Shown: positions 56,472 through 64,000 of the stretch, one piece after another
Layout: each line of letters starts with the position of its first letter
Numbering within the stretch: the stretch's first letter is position 1
Origin: an uncultured Pseudoteredinibacter sp.
Lineage (GTDB): Bacteria > Pseudomonadota > Gammaproteobacteria > Pseudomonadales > Cellvibrionaceae
Assembly: GCF_947502065.1 (NCBI RefSeq)
Contig: NZ_CANMYE010000003.1
Span: 124,001-188,000, forward strand
DNA length: 64,000 nucleotides
Direction of reading: 5' to 3'
Notes under the pieces: model-generated
What the model was told of the DNA's origin: nothing
The model's database searches: none
What the model saw: only the letters and a program-made list of their open reading frames with translations
Made by a program: the position numbers and the translations under genes

Positions 56472-56489
56472 GAGTTAGATCCCGGAATA

Positions 56490-59400
56490 CTAGAATATTC
56501 CCAGTAAGGTATCGAAAATTTGTCTTGAGACGCTAATCACCTGCGAAGAAGCGTTGTATATCTGCTCAAACTTAATGAGATTGGCGGCTTCTTCATCTAG
56601 GTTTACCGCCGAAATGCTATTACGCTGTGCCACCGATTGCTCATAGACTACCTTGGCCGCATCGCGATTACTTTTTGCCTCAAAGGTTTCTGTAGCGACT
56701 TTTTCGACGATCTGCGAGTAGGCTTTTTGAAAGCTTGCTTGGCCGCCAACGGTCTGCTCACTCATTAGATTAATAAGTGCTTGAGCATTGCGGTTATCAG
56801 AGTGGCCATCGGTATTAAAATCGACGGTAAACTCGTCGCCCTTATCGGGGTTGCCACTGATACTCAGGCCATAACCCATAAAGGCTGACTGCGCCGTACT
56901 GTTCTGACTAAAGAAGTTTCCTTGAGACGCGGCATCGGTGCTTAGTTCATACCCATCTTCCATAGTCACCGAGACATCACCAGCAAAAGTTAACGCTTGA
57001 ACATTACCTGCCCCAACACCGTTAACTTCGATAATGTCATCGGGGCGAAGCGTACCCTGCCCTACCGCCGCAGCCATACCTAAAGGATCAGCCCCCAAAG
57101 GCCCCGTAACACGCAGCTGTGTAGACATATCGTTATCGACGGTATCAAAGCGAATCGTTCCATCTGCATTTTTCGCTACGATAACTTTGCCAGCTTCACC
57201 AAAGGCCTTATCAACTTGGGTCTGCACGTGCTGAAGTAGCAAATTGGTGTCGCTGAAACTGCCCTCCAACTCCACAGTTCTCGGGTTACTTGCACCACCC
57301 GGGCCATCAAATAAATCTAAATTAAAACTATTTGGGCCGCCGGCATTGAAGTTTATTGGGTTATTTACATCAACCGTACCTAAGGCCGAAGCTGGCTTAT
57401 TACCTTTGAATTCAACACTGTCACCCGTACCACCTTCGACCTGAAACTTTAAATCGACACCTTGATTAGAGTAGATCTTTACACTTTTCCCATCACTGAT
57501 CGCCCGTATTCCTTGGGCTTGTAAATTACCATCGGCATTGATGGCATCAGCCAAATAATCATTCGTCATTGGAGACGGCAAATCTCCTAATAGATTCGGT
57601 TGCGATAGAGTTAGCTGCTTTCCATTTAAGTACAGCTCAAAATCAGTACCCACACCGTTATCGTTAACATTCAGCTCTGCATAGCTTGATGCTGTGGCAC
57701 TTACCCCATTAGCTTCGCTCAATAAAGCTGCCGCCGCCTGTGCAGATTGTCCTTGAGGAATAACTAATTTTTGAGTTTCTGTCTTGCCATTATCCAATGG
57801 TCTAGAAATCGTTATCACTTCTTCGACAATGGCATTGCTGGCTTCGGTACCAATGGGCCCGGTTTGAATTTCGGTTGATAAGGGTGTGCGACCGGCGTTA
57901 AAACCGTCGCTAATCATAAAGGTCTGCCCCGTATTCCCAGGCAATATCTCGTTACTAATACCCGGAGTGAATGGCAGATTCTCTAGTGGCGGAACTAAAC
58001 TGATTGGATTCGACGGGTCAGTGTTGTCTAAGACATCGTAAGATGTCTCTGAGGTAAAACGAATTATCAGTGGCGGCGCCAACTCGCCGGCTTTTTGAAA
58101 GCTGGGTAAAAGCTCACCTGTTTTCGGATCTACCGCTGATACCACATTACCTTTTGAGATACTGCCGTTACCGGTATTTCCGGAAGAAGTACCCGTTACA
58201 ATAGGCTGCGCAAAGGCTAAGCCATCGGCCTGAATACCAGTAAGGCTGATATTGGCCGCGCCATTATGAGTGGGCTTTATTAAGAATTGATCACCAGCAC
58301 TGAAGTTGCCACTTTCCAGCTTAATATTAAAGCCATCCATTTCAATGGTTTGCGGGAATACACCATTAAGGCCACCCGTTTTGACAACATTGCCACTGCT
58401 ATCTAGCACCTCAAAAACACTGGGAGCACCGCCCGACAAACGCATCTGAAAGTTGTCGGAAGAGAGCTTACTGGTATCGGTAATCTCGACACTCACTACT
58501 CGATCATTCGGTGATTTGTTACCGCTGTGATAGGCAACTCGCTCCAAGGTGGATTCACGGTCATTAATATCGCGAAACAACTCAGAACCATAATGCCCTT
58601 CTAAATCCAAACCACCCGATTGTATACGATTCATGGTATCGGCTATCGTAATCGCCATTTGTCCCAGCTCACTGATCGCGGGGTCTAGGAAATTTTGACG
58701 ATATTCAAGCAAGCCCCCCATTTTGCCACCGGTAACATCCTTAGTGATGGTTTTTAAAGTTCCACCATCTTGAATGGCAATATCGTAACGGGATGGGTCT
58801 TCTTCACCTTGAATAGCCATGATTTCATAGGTAGTTGACCCCACCACAAGGCTCTGACCATTACCAAAAAAGATATTGGCATTGCCATTACCTTCGTTGA
58901 CGACCGACACATTTACCAGGCTAGACAACTCCCGCAAGAGTTCATCGCGCTGATCAAACAGGTTATTGGGTACTTGAATATTGCTGTTGCCGGTAGATTC
59001 AACTATTTGTTGATTTAGGCTTGCGATTGCGTTCGCCAAAATATTAATTTGTTGAGTGGTGCTTTCCAGCTCATCATTAATACCATCAGCGATGTCGTTC
59101 ATGGTGTTATCAAGTGTATTAAAACGTTCGGCTAGGATACGACTTTGTGCCAATACTGATTCACGTGCTGGTAAGGAAGCTGGGTCATCGGACGCAGTTG
59201 CGACAGCCGAGGTAAAGCTATTCAAAACGCCTGACATTCCGCTGGATTCATTGGCCAATAAATTATCCAGATGTGAAAGCTTGGTCGAGTACTCCTCTAA
59301 CTGACTGAATGCTGAGCCACTGGTACGTACCTGCTCGATGACAAACTGATTAACAACCCGCTCGATATCAACCGCCTTGGCCCCGGTGCCAATAAAACCT

Positions 59401-59555
59401 GCCGAGGTAGAAAAGCTATCTTGAGTAACAACATCGACGCGCTGACGGCTATAACCAGGTGTATTAGCATTGGTAATATTATTACCCGTCGTATTTAACT
59501 GGCTCTGGCTTACTTGTAAGCCCGTACGTCCAATATTTAAAAGGCTGTTAGTCAT
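56490..59555 (-). CDS. flgK: Hook-associated protein FlgK, enlarged
   Basis: A 1021-residue hook-associated protein 1, against about 550-680 usually. The N terminus (SQSQLNTTGNNITNANTPGY) and C terminus (VNLDEEAANLIKFEQIYNAS then VSRQIFDTLLGIF) are standard. The extra length is in the middle, from about residue 340 to 900, Gly/Asn/Ser-rich with beta-type repeats such as TVELEGSFSDTNLLLQHV that resemble the FliD insert. The frame is continuous with no sign of fusion. It lies 24 bases after flgJ. Confidence 0.95.
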   Translation of the reverse strand: MTNSLLNIGRTGLQVSQSQLNTTGNNITNANTPGYSRQRVDVVTQDSFSTSAGFIGTGAKAVDIERVVNQFVIEQVRTSGSAFSQLEEYSTKLSHLDNLLANESSGMSGVLNSFTSAVATASDDPASLPARESVLAQSRILAERFNTLDNTMNDIADGINDELESTTQQINILANAIASLNQQIVESTGNSNIQVPNNLFDQRDELLRELSSLVNVSVVNEGNGNANIFFGNGQSLVVGSTTYEIMAIQGEEDPSRYDIAIQDGGTLKTITKDVTGGKMGGLLEYRQNFLDPAISELGQMAITIADTMNRIQSGGLDLEGHYGSELFRDINDRESTLERVAYHSGNKSPNDRVVSVEITDTSKLSSDNFQMRLSGGAPSVFEVLDSSGNVVKTGGLNGVFPQTIEMDGFNIKLESGNFSAGDQFLIKPTHNGAANISLTGIQADGLAFAQPIVTGTSSGNTGNGSISKGNVVSAVDPKTGELLPSFQKAGELAPPLIIRFTSETSYDVLDNTDPSNPISLVPPLENLPFTPGISNEILPGNTGQTFMISDGFNAGRTPLSTEIQTGPIGTEASNAIVEEVITISRPLDNGKTETQKLVIPQGQSAQAAAALLSEANGVSATASSYAELNVNDNGVGTDFELYLNGKQLTLSQPNLLGDLPSPMTNDYLADAINADGNLQAQGIRAISDGKSVKIYSNQGVDLKFQVEGGTGDSVEFKGNKPASALGTVDVNNPINFNAGGPNSFNLDLFDGPGGASNPRTVELEGSFSDTNLLLQHVQTQVDKAFGEAGKVIVAKNADGTIRFDTVDNDMSTQLRVTGPLGADPLGMAAAVGQGTLRPDDIIEVNGVGAGNVQALTFAGDVSVTMEDGYELSTDAASQGNFFSQNSTAQSAFMGYGLSISGNPDKGDEFTVDFNTDGHSDNRNAQALINLMSEQTVGGQASFQKAYSQIVEKVATETFEAKSNRDAAKVVYEQSVAQRNSISAVNLDEEAANLIKFEQIYNASSQVISVSRQIFDTLLGIF

Positions 59556-59578
59556 AATCGATGCCTATCAAGACTGCT

Positions 59579-60631
59579 TTAATCTAGCAGCTTGAACTCC
59601 TGACGTTGCAAAATTTGTTGGATCTTTTCGGCGTACTTAGGATCGGTAGCGTAGCCGGCGTTTTGTAGCTGCTGAGCGAAAGCGTTGGCGTCACCGCCTT
59701 CGGCGAGCGCAGATTGATAACGCTGATTGCTTTTCAGTAAGCGGGCATAGTCGCTAAAGCTCTCTTGGATACTGCTGTACTTACGGAACTCCGCCTGTTC
59801 AGTTACGGGTTTTCCATCACGATACTCTACAGTACCGACTTGAACACTCGGTTCGCCCTTACGAGCTTTAATATTAAATAGATTGAAACTGCTATTGCCC
59901 GTCGAATCTTGAATAATATGTTGCCCCCAGCCTGTCTCTAGGGCCGCTTGCGCGATAATACCTTTAGCCTCGACACCAAGATAATTGGCAATTCGTTTTG
60001 CAGCCGGAGCCAGTTGCTCGATAAAATCTTGAATGCTGCTGGCAATCGATTGGGTTGAAACGCCATTTTGTAATTCCCGGGCTTTATTAGCACCGGCTTC
60101 AAAAAAGGCTCTACGAGCTTCAGCGGCTTCCGCCATCTTCACACGCATCGCATCTAGATCAACACCTTCGAAAGCCGAGCTGCTTGTAATAGCACGCCAA
60201 TTAATATCCCCTGTTGGTGCAGTGCTACGATCAAGCATAGTATTGGCCAGCTTATCTTCAGGCTCGGTACTTTGCGAGTTCGTCTTGGAAAAATTGTATT
60301 GATTGTTCATCTGCTCAAAGAAAGCATCGGCCAGGCCCAAACCTCGACCGCTGCTCAAGGTTAGGCTCATCTGATCATCCAGCATGCCTTGATACATCGA
60401 TGTTTCATTACTGTTTAAAAAATTATCTTTACCAAAAACCTCATTGGTTTGACGCATAGTTTTCAACATGGTTTGGATAAACATAGCCTCAAATTGCTGA
60501 GCTACCTTACGCAAGGATTCCGGATCTTTATCTCGCCCCGCCTGCTTAATATTGTTGAGAGAATTAAGATCATTGTAATTAACCCCGGCGTTCACCAAAC
60601 TTGGACGTGATAAGGTATCTAGATTATTCAT
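59579..60631 (-). CDS. flgJ: Peptidoglycan hydrolase / rod scaffold FlgJ
   Basis: A 350-residue bifunctional FlgJ. The N-terminal rod-binding domain (about 30-110) has VAQQFEAMFIQTMLKTMRQT; the C-terminal glucosaminidase domain (about 195-345) has IIAQAALETGWGQHI with catalytic Glu232. It opens the cell wall for the rod. Its ATG overlaps the flgI stop as TAATG. Confidence 0.95.
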   Translation of the reverse strand: MNNLDTLSRPSLVNAGVNYNDLNSLNNIKQAGRDKDPESLRKVAQQFEAMFIQTMLKTMRQTNEVFGKDNFLNSNETSMYQGMLDDQMSLTLSSGRGLGLADAFFEQMNNQYNFSKTNSQSTEPEDKLANTMLDRSTAPTGDINWRAITSSSAFEGVDLDAMRVKMAEAAEARRAFFEAGANKARELQNGVSTQSIASSIQDFIEQLAPAAKRIANYLGVEAKGIIAQAALETGWGQHIIQDSTGNSSFNLFNIKARKGEPSVQVGTVEYRDGKPVTEQAEFRKYSSIQESFSDYARLLKSNQRYQSALAEGGDANAFAQQLQNAGYATDPKYAEKIQQILQRQEFKLLD

Positions 60632-61737
60632 TAAATCACCACCAATTCTGCTTTTAAGGCACCGGATTGTTTTAAGGCTTCTAAAATTGCCATTAAATCA
60701 CCAGGAGCCGCGCCGACTTTATTGACTGCACGAACAATATCTTCCAAAGAAGGACCTGGCGCGAACTTAAACATTGGGTTATCTTCTTGCTCGATGGCTA
60801 CCTGGCTATCCGGAACGACCGCCGTGGTACCTGCTGCCAAGCCATTGGGCTGGCTGACCTCGACGCTTTCAGAAACAGTCACAGTTAGATTGCCATGAGT
60901 TACCGCAACGGGATCTACTTTTACGTGTTTACCCACAACGATGGTGCCAGTGCGTGAATTAATAATTACCTTGGCCGCCTCTTCACCTGGAGTAACTTCA
61001 AGATTTTCAAGCATCGATAAATAGCTAACACGCTGGGAAGGATTTATCGGGGCATCCACTTCTACCGAGGTAGAATCCATTGGGCGCGCTACACCAGGGC
61101 CTAAAGTGGTGTTGATAACATCGGCTACGCGTTTAGCGGTGGTAAAGTCCGAGCGTTTTAAATGAAACACTAAAGGCTGACCATTATTAAAATTACTGGG
61201 CACTTCTCGCTCGACGATTGCGCCACCTGGAATGCGGCCTGCTACCGGCACATTAACGGTAATACGAGATCCATCGGCACCTTCGGCGCCAAAACCACCG
61301 ACAACAAGGTTACCTTGGGCCAAGGCATAGATGTTTCCATCAACACCTTTTAGCGGTGCCATCAACAAGCTGCCGCCACGAAGGCTATTTGCATTGCCTA
61401 AAGAAGAGACCGTAACATCAATAGTTTGACCGGCCTTGGAAAATGGAGGTAATTCGGCATGGATAGCCACCGCAGCAACATTTTTTAACGTTACACGCTC
61501 CCCTTCCGGTACCGTCACGCCAAATTGTTTCATCATGCTGAGAAAGGTTTGAGTAGTAAACGGAGTTTGATTGGTTTGATCACCCGTACCATCTAAACCA
61601 ACCACCAACCCATAGCCAACTAGCTGGTTACTGCGTACTCCCGCCACCGAAGCCAGATCTTTAATACGATCTGCCATACTTAAAGTAGAGCTGAATAACA
61701 AAACTAATGCTAGGCCAATATGCTTCATAAAAATCAT
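60631..61737 (-). CDS. flgI: Flagellar P-ring protein FlgI
   Basis: A 368-residue periplasmic P-ring protein. A signal peptide (about residues 1-22, [19 protein letters not shown] after the start) precedes [20 protein letters not shown], the conserved start of mature FlgI. ATG at 61737 is used (AAAGG upstream); a GTG at 61743 is also in frame. It lies between flgH and flgJ. Confidence 0.95.
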   Translation of the reverse strand: MIFMKHIGLALVLLFSSTLSMADRIKDLASVAGVRSNQLVGYGLVVGLDGTGDQTNQTPFTTQTFLSMMKQFGVTVPEGERVTLKNVAAVAIHAELPPFSKAGQTIDVTVSSLGNANSLRGGSLLMAPLKGVDGNIYALAQGNLVVGGFGAEGADGSRITVNVPVAGRIPGGAIVEREVPSNFNNGQPLVFHLKRSDFTTAKRVADVINTTLGPGVARPMDSTSVEVDAPINPSQRVSYLSMLENLEVTPGEEAAKVIINSRTGTIVVGKHVKVDPVAVTHGNLTVTVSESVEVSQPNGLAAGTTAVVPDSQVAIEQEDNPMFKFAPGPSLEDIVRAVNKVGAAPGDLMAILEALKQSGALKAELVVI

Positions 61738-61748
61738 ATCCACTGCCT

Positions 61749-62474
61749 TTAAAAGGGCCAGTATTCGCTGTTAAAGAAACGAGATAGCCAACCCATTCTA
61801 GAAGAATTCGCAACCGCACCTTCGCCGCTGTAGGTAATGCGTGCGTTGGCCAGTTTGGTAGAGGCAACGGTATTGTTCGGGGCGATATCATCCGGGCGTA
61901 AAATACCGCTGATACGAATATACTCATCACCTTGATTTAAGGTCATCCACTTCTCACCGCGTACGAGCAAATTGCCGTTACTCTGCACGCCCGAAACCGT
62001 TACCGTGATACTGCCATCTAGGCTGTTGTTTTGCTCAGCATCGCCATTACCGCTAAAGTTACGTTTGCCAATCAAATCGGTAAGCAGGCTGAGATTTGCC
62101 GCCGACACATTGCTGCCCAAGATAGTACCCACACCACCCTGAGCCTCTTGAATATCGATGGTGTTTTCCTTTTTGGTTACCAAGCTAGATGATTTTGTTG
62201 AAGTCGTCCGTTCAGACAAAATGATCTCGATAATGTCACCAATACGGTGGGCCTTACGATCGCTATATAGTGCCAAGCCGACGCCTTCACGATACAAAGA
62301 GCCAGAAGTGGGGGTTGGTAAAGGCGCTGGTACATCGTGAGCAGGCGCAAAGGCAGCCGCACCTGGCTCCGCTGGCGCTTGAATAACACAGGCTGCCAAT
62401 GAGCCGCACAATAAGGCCACAGCGCTGAAGCGGAAAACTTTATTTACATTGAGCAATTTCATTGGCTTAACCAT
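61749..62474 (-). CDS. flgH: Flagellar L-ring lipoprotein FlgH
   Basis: A 241-residue outer-membrane L-ring protein. A lipoprotein signal ends in LCGSLAAC, with Cys29 as lipidation site. The L-ring domain includes [22 protein letters not shown] and [20 protein letters not shown]. Start is uncertain between ATG at 62474 and ATG at 62462, neither having a strong ribosome-binding site. Confidence 0.95.
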   Translation of the reverse strand: MVKPMKLLNVNKVFRFSAVALLCGSLAACVIQAPAEPGAAAFAPAHDVPAPLPTPTSGSLYREGVGLALYSDRKAHRIGDIIEIILSERTTSTKSSSLVTKKENTIDIQEAQGGVGTILGSNVSAANLSLLTDLIGKRNFSGNGDAEQNNSLDGSITVTVSGVQSNGNLLVRGEKWMTLNQGDEYIRISGILRPDDIAPNNTVASTKLANARITYSGEGAVANSSRMGWLSRFFNSEYWPF

Positions 62475-62482
62475 TATTCAAA

Positions 62483-63268
62483 TTAAATATTCTGAGAAAC
62501 GAACTGCAGCATTTGATCGGCAGTAGATACCACTTTTGAGTTCATTTCATAGACTCGCTGAGTGGTAATCATATTGACCATCTCTTCAACAATATCGACA
62601 TTGGAATTCTCCAAAGCACCTTGCTGTAAAGAGCCCATACCGTTTTGCCCAGGAATCGAATTAATCGGATCACCACTGGCGGCCGTTTGGTAATACATAT
62701 TGCTACCAATGGCCTGCAAACCTGCTGGGTTAACAAAATCTACAAGCTGAATATTCCCTAACTGCTGGCCGGTAACCTGGCCATCGGTATAAGCGGTAAC
62801 GACACCATCAGTGCCAATCGTTACTCGATTGGTTCCCTCTGGAATAGTAATGGCAGGTTCAAGTAGCAAGCCGTTTACATCGGTTACTTGGCCGTCGCGA
62901 TTAAGACTGAATTGGCCATTACGGGTGTATGCAATATCCCCATTGGGCTGAACTATCTGAAAGAAGCCTCGACCATTGATAGCGACATCTAAGGTTTGAT
63001 CCGTCACTTGCATACTACCAACGGTAAACTCTTTACTGGTTCCGGCCACACGCACACCAGCTCCAAGCTGCAAACCCGAAGGTAGCTGGGTATCTACCGT
63101 AGACTGACCACCAGGTTGGCGCTGAATCTGATACATCAAATCTTCAAATACCGCTCGGTCACGTTTAAAACCAACGGTTGAAGCGTTTGACAGGTTATTT
63201 GAAATGGTTGTTAGCTGCTTATCTTGTGCGGCCAAACCGGTTTTACTGACATAAAGCGCTGCGTGCAT
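62483..63268 (-). CDS. flgG: Distal rod protein FlgG
   Basis: A 261-residue distal rod protein of normal length. The N-terminal motif is LTTISNNLSNASTVGFKRDR, followed by an FlgE/F/G-like core (VAINGRGFFQIVQPNGDIAYTRNG) and the C-terminal rod helix ENSNVDIVEEMVNMITTQRVYE. It follows flgF by 55 bases and precedes flgH by 8. Confidence 0.96.
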   Translation of the reverse strand: MHAALYVSKTGLAAQDKQLTTISNNLSNASTVGFKRDRAVFEDLMYQIQRQPGGQSTVDTQLPSGLQLGAGVRVAGTSKEFTVGSMQVTDQTLDVAINGRGFFQIVQPNGDIAYTRNGQFSLNRDGQVTDVNGLLLEPAITIPEGTNRVTIGTDGVVTAYTDGQVTGQQLGNIQLVDFVNPAGLQAIGSNMYYQTAASGDPINSIPGQNGMGSLQQGALENSNVDIVEEMVNMITTQRVYEMNSKVVSTADQMLQFVSQNI

Positions 63269-63323
63269 ATCGTTACCTTTTTCCTATTGCCTATTAGCTA
63301 AAGGCAATGCCGTACAAATTTGA

Positions 63324-64000
63324 TTAAGAGCTCTGCAACAATCGCGCAGAAGCTTCTGAATTTTCTTTGACAGTTTTCATCATTTTCACCTGCACTTCGT
63401 ACTGTCTTGCCAGGCTTAGAAGATCTGTAAACTCTTCAACGGGATTTACATTGCTTGCTTCTATATATCCCGACTGTAAACGCAGGTTTACGTCGGCATC
63501 ACGTGTGGCACCATCAAGGCCACCTTCGCGCAAGCGAACTAAGCCATCTTCAAACTTCTCAAGTTCCTGATGATCAATGCTAACCATCTTGATGCGATCG
63601 ATCTGAACCGGCTGATCGACACCCTGCCCTAACAGCACAGCTGAAATCGTGCCGTCGGAAGCAATTTCAATTTTTTCCGCCGGCGGAATCGCAATAAAAC
63701 CACCATCACCCAACACTGGATGACCCGAGCTATTGCGTAAAATGCCGTTGATATCGATGCTAAGCGCACCATCGCGACTGTAGGCTTCGGTGCCATCTGG
63801 CGCACTGATGGCAAAAAAACCTTCGCCATTCATAGCGATATCGAGTTCGCGACCGGTATAGTCAATGGGACCGGGACGAAAGTCTGTTCCTGGGTTTTCG
63901 GTAAGAGAAAACACTCGACTGGGGTGACCTTCGCCGTAATAAACGGCCATGCTACGAGCTTGGGTGAAATCGGCACGAAAACCTTGTGTATTGGCATTAG
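63324..64000 (-). CDS. flgF: Proximal rod protein FlgF, N terminus outside window
   Basis: The 3' part of flgF: the frame is open through the window edge, reading NANTQGFRADFTQARSMAVY at the first complete codons, the conserved post-start helix of FlgF. The core has DIAMNGEGFFAISAPDGTEAYSRDG and the C terminus ASNVNPVEEFTDLLSLARQYEVQ. About 25 N-terminal residues are missing beyond base 64000. The gene is not frame-disrupted in the visible part. Confidence 0.95.
   Translation of the reverse strand, partial: NANTQGFRADFTQARSMAVYYGEGHPSRVFSLTENPGTDFRPGPIDYTGRELDIAMNGEGFFAISAPDGTEAYSRDGALSIDINGILRNSSGHPVLGDGGFIAIPPAEKIEIASDGTISAVLLGQGVDQPVQIDRIKMVSIDHQELEKFEDGLVRLREGGLDGATRDADVNLRLQSGYIEASNVNPVEEFTDLLSLARQYEVQVKMMKTVKENSEASARLLQSS

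Overview
The window is almost entirely one polar-flagellum and chemotaxis supercluster, read mainly on the minus strand. From high to low coordinates the minus strand runs flgF (cut by the window end)-flgG-H-I-J-K-L, then two flagellin-flaG pairs, fliD, fleQ, fleS-fleR, fliE-F-G-H-I-J-hpt, fliK, fliL-M-N-O-P-Q-R-flhB, an SMP-30-like gene, flhA-flhF-fleN-fliA, cheY-Z-A-B, motC-motD, a ParA-family gene (parC), cheW and a DUF2802 gene cut by the window start. FleQ/FleN/FlhF/FliA, MotC/MotD and CheZ together are the arrangement of Pseudomonas- and Vibrio-type polar flagellates, so the host is a gammaproteobacterium with a polar flagellum. Very large flagellins suggest a marine lineage (Cellvibrionales/Oceanospirillales-like); that placement is inference.

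Three segments are out of pattern. (1) At 31262-35236, on the plus strand, a 1324-residue secreted-repeat protein sits between fleSR and fliE. (2) At 51863-55060, also on the plus strand, fliS, fliT and a TPR-methyltransferase lie between the flagellins and flgL, behind an 800-base AT-rich gap. (3) At 14736-15842 an SMP-30/strictosidine-synthase-like gene splits flhB from flhA. None shows mobile-element hallmarks.

Regulation is partly readable. fliL, fleS, fliE and fliK each have a strong sigma-54 (-24/-12) motif just upstream, consistent with FleQ/FleR control; flhA has a weaker one. fleQ has a sigma-70-like promoter. Hairpin terminators separate fliD/fleQ, fleQ/fleS, SMP-30/flhA, fliA/cheY, cheA/cheB and parC/cheW.

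Most unusual are the sizes of the external axial proteins. The two flagellins are 866 and 1218 residues, the filament cap FliD 1134 (about 655 residues inserted at one point) and the hook-filament protein FlgK 1021, while FlgL, FlgG, FlgH, FlgI and the export apparatus are normal. CheA carries three copies of a short acidic motif resembling the CheY-binding ends of FliM and CheZ, and the usual parP gene is missing between parC and cheW.
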